Shown one piece after another: positions 33,244-42,741 of a stretch of DNA of 47,664 nt; positions within the stretch are counted from its first letter, which is position 1; every line of letters begins with the position of its first letter. The DNA comes from Hyphomicrobiaceae bacterium. GTDB taxonomy: Bacteria; Pseudomonadota; Alphaproteobacteria; Rhizobiales; Hyphomicrobiaceae. Both the position numbers and the translations under genes were made by a program. Location: assembly GCA_025359185.1 (NCBI GenBank), contig JANYHF010000067.1, positions 1 through 47,664 on the forward strand, read 5' to 3'. The notes under the pieces are model-generated. The model saw only the letters and a program-made list of their open reading frames with translations. It searched no databases and was not told the DNA's origin.

Positions 33244-33857
33244 CCCGAGGCCGCAAGCATCGGCACGTGACGCAAGAGGAGTGGCGGCTCTGGAAGGCGG
33301 TCACCCAGGAAATCACGCCACTTGAGGCTGCGCGCCTGTTTGGCGATGAAGACGACGAGGTGCCAGCCGCAAAGCAACCGCCTGACCCACCCAAGCCGCT
33401 CGTCAAAGTGAAAGCGCCGCCGCCAGTCAAACCGGAATGGTCTGCCAAAACGCCAGCTCGCATCAAACCCGCCAATCCGCCGCTGGATGATTTCGAAATC
33501 CGCCGTGCCCGCCGCCTAGGCTCGGGCCGTCTGCCCATCGAGGCGCGGCTTGATCTACATGGCTTGCGGCAGGAAGAGGCCCACACAGAGTTGGTGCGTT
33601 TTCTGCTTGCCGCTCAGGGCAATGGCCTCAAGCATGTCAAGGTGATCACCGGCAAAGGCGCCGCCGATCCGGATGCTGGGGCGCGCCCGTTCTCGCTCTT
33701 CGATGACAATCGCCGAGGCGTGCTGCGCGAGTCTGTGCCACGTTGGCTGAGTGACCGCGATTGCCGCCCCCTGGTCGTCAGCTTCACCGAAGCTGGCCGT
33801 ACGCACGGAGGCAGCGGCGCGCTCTACATCCAGATTCGCAAGAAGGCTGGCAAGTAA
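33240..33857 (+). CDS. Smr domain-containing protein
   Basis: A 205-residue protein with a variable, Pro-rich N-terminal half and a C-terminal Smr (MutS2-type) domain. ARLDLHGLRQEEAH is the LDLHG core, followed by LKHVKVITGKG and the GGSGALYIQIRK end. Smr domains are nucleases or nucleic-acid-binding modules; in this family the target is unknown. ATG 33240 overlaps the mltA stop. Last gene of the tim44-mltA-smr operon. Confidence 0.9.
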   Translation: MTRGRKHRHVTQEEWRLWKAVTQEITPLEAARLFGDEDDEVPAAKQPPDPPKPLVKVKAPPPVKPEWSAKTPARIKPANPPLDDFEIRRARRLGSGRLPIEARLDLHGLRQEEAHTELVRFLLAAQGNGLKHVKVITGKGAADPDAGARPFSLFDDNRRGVLRESVPRWLSDRDCRPLVVSFTEAGRTHGGSGALYIQIRKKAGK

Positions 33858-33865
33858 CTCGCGCG

Positions 33866-34357
33866 TCAGCTCAGAACCCGGATCTCGGACTGGCCGCTGA
33901 CGGGGCCACCGAACATCTGATCGACTTCGCGCAGCTTTTTGGCCGTCTCTAAGAGACGCTGGCGCAGTTTGTCGGTGAAATGCTCAGCCAGCGTAGGGTC
34001 CTTAAGCATCAACGCCTGCATCGTTTCGCGCTTGAACTTCAAGGCGCGTACCGGTGTGCGGGCGACGATGGTCGCGGAATGCAGCGTTTCGACCAACATA
34101 GCGAGTTCACCGAGCATAGCGCCGGTGCTGAATTCCTGGGGCCGGCCGCTATCATCGTGTTCCAGCTGCTCAATGACGGAGCCGCTGGCGATAAGAAAGG
34201 CCGCGTCGCCCTCCTGGTAGGCGCGCAACACCACATCGCCACGTTTGAAGGTTATCGCCTCAGCGTCCAAAGCAAGCGCTTTAAGCTGGGCCGCTGAAAG
34301 CCCGGAGAAGATGCGCGCACTGAGAAGTGGCACGACGACGTCGTCGAGCTGAGACAT
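33866..34357 (-). CDS. Cyclic nucleotide-binding domain protein without DNA-binding domain
   Basis: A 163-residue protein that is essentially one cNMP-binding beta-roll (FKRGDVVLRAYQEGDAAFLI, SGSVIEQLE) with a C-terminal helix (EHFTDKLRQRLLETAKKLRE) but no helix-turn-helix. In the phosphate-binding cassette the Glu of GELAMLV is present, while the usual Arg before SAT is His (TLHSATIVA), so classical cAMP binding is doubtful. It probably acts as a regulatory or adaptor module. It converges on smr with 8 bases between stops. Confidence 0.85.
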   Translation of the reverse strand: MSQLDDVVVPLLSARIFSGLSAAQLKALALDAEAITFKRGDVVLRAYQEGDAAFLIASGSVIEQLEHDDSGRPQEFSTGAMLGELAMLVETLHSATIVARTPVRALKFKRETMQALMLKDPTLAEHFTDKLRQRLLETAKKLREVDQMFGGPVSGQSEIRVLS

Positions 34358-34528
34358 GGCGACCCCACAACGGTGACAAGATCTGCTGTTAAACGCAGAA
34401 CACCTTTGGGGCCGGCCGCAACAGCGCCCGACGCACCCCGATAAAAACTAAGTCATGACGATACGCCCGAATCAGCCCAGGCACCAAATCGCCTGTGCGC
34501 GAGCTGGGGATTGCGGCGGGACAACGGA

Positions 34529-35215
34529 CTACGGGACCAGCTTGTAACCACCCGTTTCCGTGATCAGCATTTCGGCATTGGCGGGGTCTTTTTCGATCTT
34601 TTGGCGCAGCCGGTAGATGTGCGTTTCCAGCGTATGGGTCGTCACGCCCGCGTTGTATCCCCACACCTCGTGCAGCAGCACGTCGCGCGTCACGACTTTT
34701 TCGCCGGCACGAAACAGGTATTTCAGGATCGAGGTCTCTTTTTCCGTCAGGCGGATTTTGGATCCCTTCTCGTCCACCAGTAGCTTCGAGGCGGGCTTGA
34801 AGGTGAAGCGCCCAATCGTAAAGACGGCGTCCTCGCTCTGCTCATGCTGGCGCAGTTGCGCGCGCAAACGGGCCAGCAGCACACCGAACTTGAACGGCTT
34901 GGCGATGTAGTCGTTCGCACCGGCATCGAGGCCGAGGATGGTGTCACTATCCGAAGCCTGGCCCGTCAGCATGACCACGGGACCCTTGAAGCCGTTACGG
35001 CGCACAACTTTGCACAGCTCGCGGCCGTCCATGTCCGGCAGCCCGACATCGAGCAGCAGCAGATCAACATGCTCCTTTTTCAACGTTTCCAGCCCCGCCG
35101 CTGCGGTTGCCGCCGTCAGCGCCTGAAAATCGTCGTGCAGCGCCAGCTGATCGATCAGGCTTTCGCGCAATCCATCATCATCGTCGACGATGAGAATCTT
35201 CCGCGTCGCGCTCAT
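34529..35215 (-). CDS. cenR: OmpR-family response regulator, probably CenR
   Basis: A 228-residue two-component regulator. The receiver has the acidic pocket DDDDG (11-14), phospho-acceptor Asp56 in LLLLDVGLPDMDG, Thr84 and Lys106 in DYIAKPF. The C-terminal winged helix (LTEKETSILKYLFRAGEKVV through THTLETHIYRLRQKIEKDP) binds DNA. The sequence style and location near smr/mltA and the origin match CenR of Caulobacter, an essential envelope regulator whose kinase CenK is encoded elsewhere; the identity is inferred. No kinase gene is adjacent. ATG 35215. Confidence 0.85.
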   Translation of the reverse strand: MSATRKILIVDDDDGLRESLIDQLALHDDFQALTAATAAAGLETLKKEHVDLLLLDVGLPDMDGRELCKVVRRNGFKGPVVMLTGQASDSDTILGLDAGANDYIAKPFKFGVLLARLRAQLRQHEQSEDAVFTIGRFTFKPASKLLVDEKGSKIRLTEKETSILKYLFRAGEKVVTRDVLLHEVWGYNAGVTTHTLETHIYRLRQKIEKDPANAEMLITETGGYKLVP

Positions 35216-35373
35216 GTGGGAACTCCAGAGACCTTAGGAAAATTGGATTGTTACACGACGGCTCGGCCCCAAGTATAGAGGTCTGGATGCAATGTTGCTA
35301 AATCTTCCGGCACCAATCGGATATTGAGTGACCGTACGGTAAACGGATGCTTCAGACTTGAGAAGACCGCCAC

Positions 35374-35913
35374 ATGGCAGATAATGATCACGCTGTCGCA
35401 CGATTGCGTTTGCTGAGCGCGAGCAACGCCGTGGGTTGGGTTGATTATGGCAACTATGTTCTGCCTTGCGCGATCGGGCCAAGCGGCGTGCGTGCGCTCA
35501 AACGCGAAGGGGACGGCGCGACTCCCCGGGCGATCCTGCCAGTGCGCAAGGTACTTTACCGGGCTGACCGCGTGAGACGTCCTCAGACACCCCTGCCTAT
35601 CCGTTCGTTCAGGCCCGGCGACGGATGGTGCGATGGATCAACTGACCGGAACTACAATCGGCCGGTGCAATTGCCCTATGCCGCCAGTGGCGAGCCGCTC
35701 TGGCGGCAGGATGATCTCTACGATGTCATTCTGGTCATGGGATTCAATGACGTGCCGCGTGTGCGCGGACATGGTAGCTGCATTTTCATGCATATTGCCC
35801 GGATGGGCCTGACGCCTACGGAGGGATGCATCGCCCTGGCCTATGTGGATTTGATGCGCCTTGTCGAGGCCCGTGTGCCGATGCGGGGCCTCGACACTCG
35901 GCTCACGCACTAG
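35374..35913 (+). CDS. L,D-transpeptidase family protein (YkuD-like)
   Basis: A 179-residue protein whose C-terminal half fits the YkuD catalytic pattern: His140 in SCIFMHIAR and Cys152 in PTEGCIALAY, 12 residues apart. YkuD enzymes form 3-3 cross-links in peptidoglycan or attach proteins to it. No signal peptide is evident, as in several alphaproteobacterial members annotated this way, so export is uncertain. It is divergent from the CenR-like regulator and its stop overlaps that of the leftward hypothetical gene by 4 bases. Confidence 0.82.
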   Translation: MADNDHAVARLRLLSASNAVGWVDYGNYVLPCAIGPSGVRALKREGDGATPRAILPVRKVLYRADRVRRPQTPLPIRSFRPGDGWCDGSTDRNYNRPVQLPYAASGEPLWRQDDLYDVILVMGFNDVPRVRGHGSCIFMHIARMGLTPTEGCIALAYVDLMRLVEARVPMRGLDTRLTH

Positions 35914-36734
35914 CGCACGCGGCGCGGGTTGAGATAGAGATCGGTTTCCTGCGTCTCTAACTTAGGTTGCAGCTTGCCACGCTTGATGCCGCCGTAAAGA
36001 TCAGTGAGGTGGGCGAGGCAGCCATCGTGGAACTTCAGCATACCGCAGAACAGTTGAAGCACCATGTCCAGATGGACGCCGCTCTCGGCCTCTTCCACAT
36101 CCACGACCCACTTGCCACCGAGATTGAGCACGCGGCCGTTGAGCTTGGCGATCTGCTTGTTATGCTCGTCGTACAGCAGATAGTCGTCGCCGATGTTCAC
36201 CCAGTTGCGGCGCAGGCGGTAGAACTGCGGGCGGCCGTCCTTCAGATCCTTCATCACCATGAAAGAATAGTTCTCAGGCACGCCGGGCCATTTGCTGGCG
36301 GAGCGTTCGAGTTGGATGATCTGGTCGTGGTCGGTGAGGTTGACGCTGAAGGCGGGCACAGGGATGCCCTTGGAGCCGTGCGTCAACTGGAGGCTGCGGC
36401 CAAGCATCATATCAAGTGTGGCGCGCCAGTTCATGGACGGCGTGAACAGTTTGAGGACCAGCCTCTTGTCCATGCCAGTTTTGGTGTCCCAGAGTTCGCT
36501 GCGGTAGCCGATGAGACCAACCCGCTCGCCGTTTTCGATCACCTCGGCAAAGATATCCATGTCGCCGGTGAACTGGCGCGACTTGGCTTGATAACGGCTA
36601 TGCTTGTAGATGCCAACTTCAGTGGTGTTGAGGTCGGTGACCCAGAGATCGACCGTGAACTGACGGCGACCGGATTTAACTGCCTTTTTAGCAACGGCGG
36701 CCGCTGGTTTGGTCTTCTTGGCTGTTTCCGTCAT
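35910..36734 (-). CDS. Conserved hypothetical protein with LURP-one-like segment
   Basis: A 274-residue protein I cannot assign to a named family with confidence. After a short Lys/Ala-rich N-terminus it is predicted to be beta-rich. The segment FYRLRRNWVNIGDDYLLYDE, then IAKLNGRVLNLGGKWVVDVEE resembles the repeating strands of LURP-one/tubby-like barrels; this is a weak impression. ATG 36734 (MTETAKK) with GAGG 6 bases upstream was preferred over an earlier start at 36788. It is transcribed leftward, downstream of yggS. Confidence 0.65.
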   Translation of the reverse strand: MTETAKKTKPAAAVAKKAVKSGRRQFTVDLWVTDLNTTEVGIYKHSRYQAKSRQFTGDMDIFAEVIENGERVGLIGYRSELWDTKTGMDKRLVLKLFTPSMNWRATLDMMLGRSLQLTHGSKGIPVPAFSVNLTDHDQIIQLERSASKWPGVPENYSFMVMKDLKDGRPQFYRLRRNWVNIGDDYLLYDEHNKQIAKLNGRVLNLGGKWVVDVEEAESGVHLDMVLQLFCGMLKFHDGCLAHLTDLYGGIKRGKLQPKLETQETDLYLNPRRVR

Positions 36735-36859
36735 GGTCGCCTCTTTGCCTACGTCTGCTCGCTGCCGCCAGCGAATCACCGGGAACACTCTAGCAATGGA
36801 GCAATGGCCAGAGGGCGAGTGGGCACTGAATTGCGTGGAAAACTGCGATTTTGCGGCAC

Positions 36860-37537
36860 CTACGCCGTATGCGCTGGCCGTGTACCGAAAATGGCCGAGC
36901 CGACGCGGATATGGGTGGCGCCAAAGGCAATAGCGCTTTGAAAATCGCCGCTCATGCCCATGCTGAGATTGGCGAGGCCGTTGTCGCGTGCGAGTTTTGC
37001 CAGCATGGCGAAATGGATGCTGGGTTCGTCAGTCTCGGGGGGAATGCACATGAGACCTGACACCGGCAGTTGCCATTCGGATCGGCAACGGGTGAGAAAC
37101 GGTGTCGTGTCAGCAGGTGTGATGCCGGCCTTTTGCGGTTCGAGGCCGGTGTTGACCTGCACGAAGAGCTCAGGCTGCCGGCCGGTTCGGTCGATCTCCT
37201 GCGCGAGCGCTTTGGCCAAACTCTCGCGATCCAAAGAGTGGATGACATTGAACAACTCGACGGCCTCACGCGCCTTGTTGGATTGCAACGGCCCAATCAG
37301 ATGCAGCTTGGTACCTACGAACCGTTCGAGCAGCGCAGGCCACTTACCCTTGGCCTCCTGCACGCGATTTTCGCCGAACTGCCGGTGTCCGGAGTCCAAC
37401 ACCGGAACAATGGCTTCTGCGGGAAATGTCTTGCTGACAGCCACCAGTGTAACCGCCAAAAAACTGCGGCCCGCTCCGAGAGCCGAGGCGGCAATTTTTG
37501 CCTCGATATCCCGTAAGCGAGCCGTTGAATCTGACAT
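36860..37537 (-). CDS. YggS family PLP-binding protein
   Basis: A 225-residue fold-III pyridoxal phosphate protein (PLPBP) that maintains PLP and amino acid/keto acid balance; it has no proven catalytic activity. The PLP Lys lies in TLVAVSKTFPAEAI (about residue 36), followed by FGENRVQEAKGKW and HLIGPLQSNKAREAV; the end has LSMGMSGDFQSAIAFGATHI and VRVGSAIFG. ATG 37537 is used with GAG upstream. Usually named yggS/PROSC. Confidence 0.93.
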   Translation of the reverse strand: MSDSTARLRDIEAKIAASALGAGRSFLAVTLVAVSKTFPAEAIVPVLDSGHRQFGENRVQEAKGKWPALLERFVGTKLHLIGPLQSNKAREAVELFNVIHSLDRESLAKALAQEIDRTGRQPELFVQVNTGLEPQKAGITPADTTPFLTRCRSEWQLPVSGLMCIPPETDEPSIHFAMLAKLARDNGLANLSMGMSGDFQSAIAFGATHIRVGSAIFGTRPAHTA

Positions 37538-37559
37538 CACACTCGAACTTCAAAGGCTG

Positions 37560-38225
37560 CTAGCCGGACGAATCCGGCACAGTGACCGTCACGCCCTCGT
37601 CAACGGTAGCGGCCGCCGGCTCAGCTGGTGTTGTCATTGCAGGCTTCTTTGCGCCAACAACGACGGGCTTCTTGATCGCCGCAGCTTTGGCCGTCGCGGC
37701 GCCTGCCACTGCCGTTGTAGCCGTCGCCGGAGTCTTGGCCGCCGCCACCATGGGCTTTTTGGCTTTGCCAGAGGCAGGATCAACCGCAGCAGGCGTCTTT
37801 GACGCCGTGACCTGTTTCTTCATCGGCTTAGCGCCTGCCGTACAATTCTTGTCCTTGCCAGCCTTCGACACGTCTACGTAGCGGGCAAACCGAATCGATT
37901 CTTCGGCCGTTGGATGATATTTGGCCTTACCGAAATCAGCTAATTTTTGAGGGATCTTGTCGGCATCGAAGGTTGCGACTTCGGCCTTGATCTGATCGCA
38001 AGATGCATCGGCCAAGGTGATCGCCTTGCCAACCATTGAGGGCTGACCCGCCGTCCCATTTGCCTGCATCGTACCTGATCCCGCAGCAGGGTCAGCCGCA
38101 GCGACAGCTGGCCCAGCAATTGCCGATGTCGATTCCGTCTGCCCCATTGCCGAACAGCCAGCCAGCATTGCCGTCAGAACCATCAGGCTCCCTAGGCTCA
38201 ATCCAGTCGTCAGATACTTTACCAC
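37560..38225 (-). CDS. Hypothetical lipoprotein with Ala/Lys/Pro-rich tail
   Basis: A 221-residue protein from the GTG at 38225, chosen because GGGAGG lies 5 bases upstream and the protein then begins with a lipoprotein signal, MVKYLTTGLSLGSLMVLTAM, ending in the lipobox LAGC. The mature part has a short conserved-looking region (ITLADASCDQIKAEVATFDA, then FARYVDVSKAGKDKNC) and a tail of more than 90 residues rich in Ala, Lys, Pro and Thr. The tail resembles wall-spanning or histone-H1-like segments. The function is unknown. It is divergent from leuS and precedes yggS. Confidence 0.7.
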   Translation of the reverse strand: MVKYLTTGLSLGSLMVLTAMLAGCSAMGQTESTSAIAGPAVAAADPAAGSGTMQANGTAGQPSMVGKAITLADASCDQIKAEVATFDADKIPQKLADFGKAKYHPTAEESIRFARYVDVSKAGKDKNCTAGAKPMKKQVTASKTPAAVDPASGKAKKPMVAAAKTPATATTAVAGAATAKAAAIKKPVVVGAKKPAMTTPAEPAAATVDEGVTVTVPDSSG

Positions 38226-38244
38226 TCGCGCCTCCCATTCGAGA

Positions 38245-38262
38245 CGGGCCAAATTTGGCCCG
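38245..38262. promoter_or_regulatory. 18-bp perfect palindrome upstream of the lipoprotein gene
   Basis: CGGGCCAAATTTGGCCCG is a perfect 18-bp palindrome 19 bases upstream of the GTG start of the lipoprotein gene. It could be an operator or an mRNA hairpin near the ribosome-binding site. Confidence 0.45.
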
Positions 38263-38338
38263 AAATTCGCTGTCCCGCCCACTGATTCGCTCGACCTCAG
38301 GCTAACGCACGCCTTAAACCGCAACCATTCCAATACAC

Positions 38339-38352
38339 ATCTGTCAACAGAT
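38339..38352. promoter_or_regulatory. Inverted repeat in the leuS/lipoprotein divergent region
   Basis: ATCTGT-CA-ACAGAT has perfect 6-bp arms and a 2-base spacer. It lies about 130 bases upstream of leuS and 115 from the lipoprotein gene. An operator for either gene is plausible. Confidence 0.35.
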
Positions 38353-38480
38353 ATTTGCAACCGAACCAAGGCTGATCTGAGGCAATCACGCGCGCGAGCG
38401 TGTCTTGACGGTCACGCTCATTCAGGGCTGATACGGATCCACCGCAGACTTAACAAGCTCGAAAAGTGCCGGGAACAGCT

Positions 38481-41084
38481 ATGTCCGTTGAACGATACAA
38501 TGCCCAGGCTCGGGAGCCCGAATGGCGCGAGGCTTGGGATAAAGCGCAGGTTTTCAAGACCCTTAACGACGATGCGCGGCCGAAATACTACGTGCTGGAG
38601 ATGTTCCCGTATCCGTCGGGCCGTATCCACATGGGACACGTCCGCAATTACACAATCGGCGATGTGCTGGCCCGCTACCGGCGTGCGCGCGGTTTCAATG
38701 TGCTGCACCCGATGGGCTGGGACGCCTTCGGGATGCCAGCCGAAAACGCTGCGATCGAACGCAAGACCCATCCCAAGGGCTGGACCTACGACAACATCGC
38801 GACGATGCGCAAACAGCTGAAGTCGATGGGGCTGTCGATCGATTGGGACCGCGAAATTGCCACGTGCGACCCGGAATACTACCGGCATGAACAGAAGATA
38901 TTCCTGGATTTCCTGGCCAAGGGCTTGGCCTACAGGTCGACGGGCAAAGTCAATTGGGACCCGGTCGACAATACCGTGCTCGCCAATGAGCAGGTGATCG
39001 ACGGCAGGGGCTGGCGTTCGGGCGCACTCATCGAACAGCGCGAACTCAACCAGTGGAACCTGCGCATCACCGCTTACTCGGATGAGCTGGTCGACGCACT
39101 GGACGGCCTCGACCGCTGGCCAGATCGCGTGCGCCTGATGCAGCGCAACTGGATCGGCCGCTCCGAAGGGCTGCTGATGACGTTTGCGCTCGATGGCAAG
39201 TTGCCGAAGGCGCTGCAAACCCTGGAAATCTTCACAACTCGGCCGGACACGATTTTCGGTGCCAGCTTCATGGCGATTTCCACCGAGCATCCGCTTGCGC
39301 AGCATCTGGCCAAGAAGAATAAGGCCTTGGCCACTTTCATCGAGGAGTGCAGGAAGGGGGGCACCAAGGCCGAGGACATCGAGACGGCCGAGAAGATGGG
39401 CTTTGATACCGGCTTCAGCGCCCAGCACCCGTTCGACCCCGAGACCAGTTTGCCCGTCTATGTCGCCAACTTCGTGCTGATGGGATACGGCACGGGCGCG
39501 ATTTTCGGCTGCCCCGCCCACGATCAGCGCGACCTCGATTTCGCACGCAAATATGATTTGCCGGTGCAGGCTGTCGTTGTGCCCGATGGCGAAAACCCAA
39601 AGACGTTCGAGGTCGGCGCGCAGGCCTATGTCGGCCCCGGCAAGATCGCGAACTCGCAATTCCTAGATGGATTGACGGTGGACGAGGCCAAGGACCGCGT
39701 TGCGGCGCTGATGGAAGCGCGCGGCCAGGGCAAGCGGAAGGTCAATTTCCGTCTACGTGACTGGGGCATCTCGCGGCAGCGCTATTGGGGCTGTCCGATC
39801 CCTGTCATCCATTGCGACGCGTGTGGGATCGTGCCCGTACCCGTGGCCGATTTGCCCGTAAGACTGCCGGACGACGTAACGTTCGACAAGCCGGGCAATC
39901 CGCTTGACCGTCATCCCACCTGGAAGCACGTCGCCTGCCCAAATTGCGCCAAGCCCGCTATTCGCGAAACCGACACGATGGACACCTTCGTCTGCTCGTC
40001 TTGGTATTTTGCCCGTTTTTGCTCGCCGCACGATGCAACGCACGCAGTTGACCGTAGGGCCGCCGACTACTGGTTGCCGGTGGACCAGTATATTGGCGGT
40101 ATCGAGCACGCGATCTTGCATCTGCTCTATTCGCGCTTTTTCATGCGCGCCATGACGGACACAGGCGGCGATGTTGGCCTTCGGGAGCCCTTTGCCGGGC
40201 TGTTCACGCAAGGCATGGTTGTGCACGAGACCTACCAAGACGCCAAAGGTCAATGGGTGCCGCCAGCCTCCATCCGTATCGAAGGCGAGGGTGCAGCGCG
40301 AAAAGCTGTCGATATCAACTCTGGTGCCGCACTGACGATTGGCGGCATCGAAAAAATGTCAAAGTCGAAAAAGAACGTTGTCGATCCGGACGACATCATT
40401 GCTCACTACGGTGCTGATACCGCGCGCTGGTTCATGCTGTCGGATTCGCCGCCCGAACGTGATGTGATTTGGACCGAGTCTGGTGTCGAAGGCGCTGGCC
40501 GCATGGTGCAACGGCTGTGGCGGCTCGTCGAAGAATTGGTTGTAGCCGCCGCGCCCAAAGGCACTGCGAGGCCAGTGGAACTAACAGGGACGGCCCTGGA
40601 TTTGCATCGCAGCGCCCACAAGACTCTGGCCGCCGTTGCCAAGGAGATCGAAGGCTTCCGGATGAATGTCTCGGTGGCCCGGATCTACGAGTTGACCAGT
40701 GACCTTAGCAAAGCTCTCCAGGGCAAGGATGCTCCCGGCATGGCCTGGGCGCTGCGCGAAGCCGTCGAAATCCTCGTTCAACTGTTCGGTCCACTCATGC
40801 CGCACCTGGGCGAAGAGTGTTGGGCGCGGCTTGGATACCACACCTTGCTGGCAGTTCAACCTTGGCCGGTCCTGGACGATGCCATGCTCGTTGACGATAC
40901 GATCCTGATTGCCGTACAAGTGAATGGCAAGCGCCGGGATGAGTTGCAGATGCCACGCGATGCCACCAATGACCAGGTGGAGGCTGCGGCATTGAAACTC
41001 GAGTCGGTGCAGCGCGCCATCGGGGGGCGTGAGATCAAGAAGATCATCGTGGTGCCGCAGAGGATCGTCAATGTCGTCACCTGA
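38481..41084 (+). CDS. leuS: Leucyl-tRNA synthetase
   Basis: Charges tRNA-Leu in the cytosol. The class I signatures are HMGH (residues 50-53, in [11 protein letters not shown]) and KMSKS (625-629). The CP1 editing domain includes [12 protein letters not shown] and [15 protein letters not shown]; a zinc-ribbon-like pair CDACG and CPNC lies around the leucine-specific region. ATG 38481 gives 867 residues and follows GGGA by 6 bases; a GTG at 38466 is also possible. The ATG of lptE overlaps its end by 14 bases. Confidence 0.97.
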   Translation: MSVERYNAQAREPEWREAWDKAQVFKTLNDDARPKYYVLEMFPYPSGRIHMGHVRNYTIGDVLARYRRARGFNVLHPMGWDAFGMPAENAAIERKTHPKGWTYDNIATMRKQLKSMGLSIDWDREIATCDPEYYRHEQKIFLDFLAKGLAYRSTGKVNWDPVDNTVLANEQVIDGRGWRSGALIEQRELNQWNLRITAYSDELVDALDGLDRWPDRVRLMQRNWIGRSEGLLMTFALDGKLPKALQTLEIFTTRPDTIFGASFMAISTEHPLAQHLAKKNKALATFIEECRKGGTKAEDIETAEKMGFDTGFSAQHPFDPETSLPVYVANFVLMGYGTGAIFGCPAHDQRDLDFARKYDLPVQAVVVPDGENPKTFEVGAQAYVGPGKIANSQFLDGLTVDEAKDRVAALMEARGQGKRKVNFRLRDWGISRQRYWGCPIPVIHCDACGIVPVPVADLPVRLPDDVTFDKPGNPLDRHPTWKHVACPNCAKPAIRETDTMDTFVCSSWYFARFCSPHDATHAVDRRAADYWLPVDQYIGGIEHAILHLLYSRFFMRAMTDTGGDVGLREPFAGLFTQGMVVHETYQDAKGQWVPPASIRIEGEGAARKAVDINSGAALTIGGIEKMSKSKKNVVDPDDIIAHYGADTARWFMLSDSPPERDVIWTESGVEGAGRMVQRLWRLVEELVVAAAPKGTARPVELTGTALDLHRSAHKTLAAVAKEIEGFRMNVSVARIYELTSDLSKALQGKDAPGMAWALREAVEILVQLFGPLMPHLGEECWARLGYHTLLAVQPWPVLDDAMLVDDTILIAVQVNGKRRDELQMPRDATNDQVEAAALKLESVQRAIGGREIKKIIVVPQRIVNVVT

Positions 41085-41625
41085 GGCCAAATCGATTTTT
41101 GCCGCGCTGTTGGGCTCGCCCTCGCGCCGTGCGCTGCTGGGTGCCGTGTTGCTGGCCCCGGTCCTTTCCGGCTGCGGCTTCCAGCCCCTGTATGGGTCGG
41201 GGTTCGCAGGCCAACCGGGTGTCGCAGAGAAGTTGCGCGCCGTGGATATCGCATTGATTCCAGGCCGCGTCGGCCAAGCCGTGCGCAATGAACTGATCTT
41301 CAAGGAAACTGGCGGGCGAGATCCGGCGCCCCCGAAATACCGGCTTGAGATAGCGTTGCAAGAGTCCGCCCAATCACAGCTCGTCAACTCGCAGGGAGAC
41401 CCTCAAGGACTTGTGTTCGGTCTTGATGCTGAATTCAAATTGATCTCGTCGGCTGATCAGATGGTCATTCTAAATTCCAAAGCCAATTCCCGCGCCGCCT
41501 ATCAGAAGGTGGTGTCAACGTTCGCTAACATCCGCGCCCGCCGCGATGCCGAAGACCGCGCCGCTCGCATCATTGCCGACAGCATCCGCACCCAGGTTGC
41601 CGCATTCCTGTCACAAACCGGCTGA
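41071..41625 (+). CDS. lptE: LPS-assembly lipoprotein LptE
   Basis: An outer-membrane lipoprotein that plugs LptD in lipopolysaccharide transport. The 184-residue protein has a signal [15 protein letters not shown] with lipidated Cys35 followed by GFQPLYG, the LptE hallmark. The start overlaps the end of leuS by 14 bases, with AGAGGA upstream. The order leuS-lptE-holA is conserved across Proteobacteria. Confidence 0.92.
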   Translation: MSSPEAKSIFAALLGSPSRRALLGAVLLAPVLSGCGFQPLYGSGFAGQPGVAEKLRAVDIALIPGRVGQAVRNELIFKETGGRDPAPPKYRLEIALQESAQSQLVNSQGDPQGLVFGLDAEFKLISSADQMVILNSKANSRAAYQKVVSTFANIRARRDAEDRAARIIADSIRTQVAAFLSQTG

Positions 41626-41678
41626 CATCAGCGGCGCTGCCGCACTATAAACTGCCGTCGAGGGGATGAGCACTTAAC

Positions 41679-41698
41679 GCCGGGTAGCTCAGCTTGGT
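41679..41698 (+). other. tRNA-like 5' fragment upstream of holA
   Basis: GCCGGGTAGCTCAGCTTGGT resembles the acceptor 5' strand, the TAGCTCAG D-stem strand and D-loop of a tRNA. The following bases (GATGGGACAGG) do not complete the D-stem and no anticodon or T arm follows. It could be a tRNA remnant or chance; it lies 15 bases upstream of holA. Confidence 0.35.
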
Positions 41699-41713
41699 GA
41701 TGGGACAGGCAGC

Positions 41714-42739
41714 ATGGATATCAAAGCAGGTCAGGCCGAACGCTTCGTCAGGTCGCCTCCCGCAAACGTTGCCGCCGTTCTCCTATTTGGGACCGATCCG
41801 GGGTTGGTTTCTGAGCGGGCGGGTGAACTCGCCAAGACGCTTGCAGCCGACCCGAAGACACCCGGCGAAATCCTCCGCCTCGACGAGACCGATCTCAGCA
41901 ACGACCCTGACCGCCTCGCCGTCGAACTGCGAACGATGCCGATGTTTGGTGGCCGCAGGATCCTGCGGTTGCGTTCCGAAGCGCGGCTGAAGCCGGAACT
42001 GATTTCCGATCTGCTGGACGGCGCACCGCTGGCTGGCGTGCTGATCGTCGAAGGCGGCAATCTCAAACCTGATTCCAAACTGCGCGCGCTATTCGTCAGC
42101 GCCGCCAATGCCGCCGCTGTCGCCTGCTATCCTGACGATGACAAATCGCTGGCCAGCCTGGTTGGCGAGGTTGCGGCCGAGCACAAGCTGACCATCCCGA
42201 GTGATGTCCGCGACCACCTTGTGTCGCTGCTTGGCGCCGACCGCACACTCTCGCGCAACGAGTTAGAGAAACTCGCGCTCTATGCCGGGCCTGGCGCGAC
42301 GGTCACCATTGACGACGTCGAAGCCGTTGTCGGTGACGCGTCCGAACTGGGGCTCGATCAGATTTCCCACGCCGTTGCGGGCGGCTCAGCGCGTGATGCG
42401 TTGATCACCTGCGACCGCGCCATGGCGTCTGGCGAATCCCCGCAATCGGTGATCTTGGCGCTGCTGAGGCATTTCATGCGGTTGCATATGCTGTCGGCGG
42501 CTGTGGATGCGGGAAAACCGCTCGATGGCGCCCTGCGTTCGCTACGTCCGCCGCTGCATTTCAAGGCGCAGCCGCTGGTGCAGGCTGAGGTGCGGAAATG
42601 GTCGTTGCCACGGCTGGCGAACGCGATTGCGCTCATTCAAGGCACGGCTAAGGCTGCGCGGCTTTCGTCGCTACTGGAGCGCGAGCTGACAGAGAAGCTG
42701 ATCATCGATCTCAGCCGGATGGCGTCTGAGAGGGGATGA
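41714..42739 (+). CDS. holA: DNA polymerase III subunit delta
   Basis: The 341-residue clamp-loader subunit that opens the beta clamp. Family features are VLLFGTDPGLVSERAGEL (AAA+ domain I start), LRTMPMFGGRRILRLRS, DRTLSRNELEKLALYAG, VEAVVGDASELGLDQI and the C-terminal LARLSSLLERELTEKLIID-like end. Last of the leuS-lptE-holA operon, 88 bases after lptE, and convergent with parB across a REP-like element. Confidence 0.93.
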   Translation: MDIKAGQAERFVRSPPANVAAVLLFGTDPGLVSERAGELAKTLAADPKTPGEILRLDETDLSNDPDRLAVELRTMPMFGGRRILRLRSEARLKPELISDLLDGAPLAGVLIVEGGNLKPDSKLRALFVSAANAAAVACYPDDDKSLASLVGEVAAEHKLTIPSDVRDHLVSLLGADRTLSRNELEKLALYAGPGATVTIDDVEAVVGDASELGLDQISHAVAGGSARDALITCDRAMASGESPQSVILALLRHFMRLHMLSAAVDAGKPLDGALRSLRPPLHFKAQPLVQAEVRKWSLPRLANAIALIQGTAKAARLSSLLERELTEKLIIDLSRMASERG

Positions 42740-42741
42740 GG

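Noticed and set aside
35967-36941. A 324-codon rightward open frame
   Set aside because: Antisense to the conserved hypothetical gene and yggS; no recognisable domain.
38418-39659. A 413-codon leftward open frame
   Set aside because: Antisense shadow of leuS.
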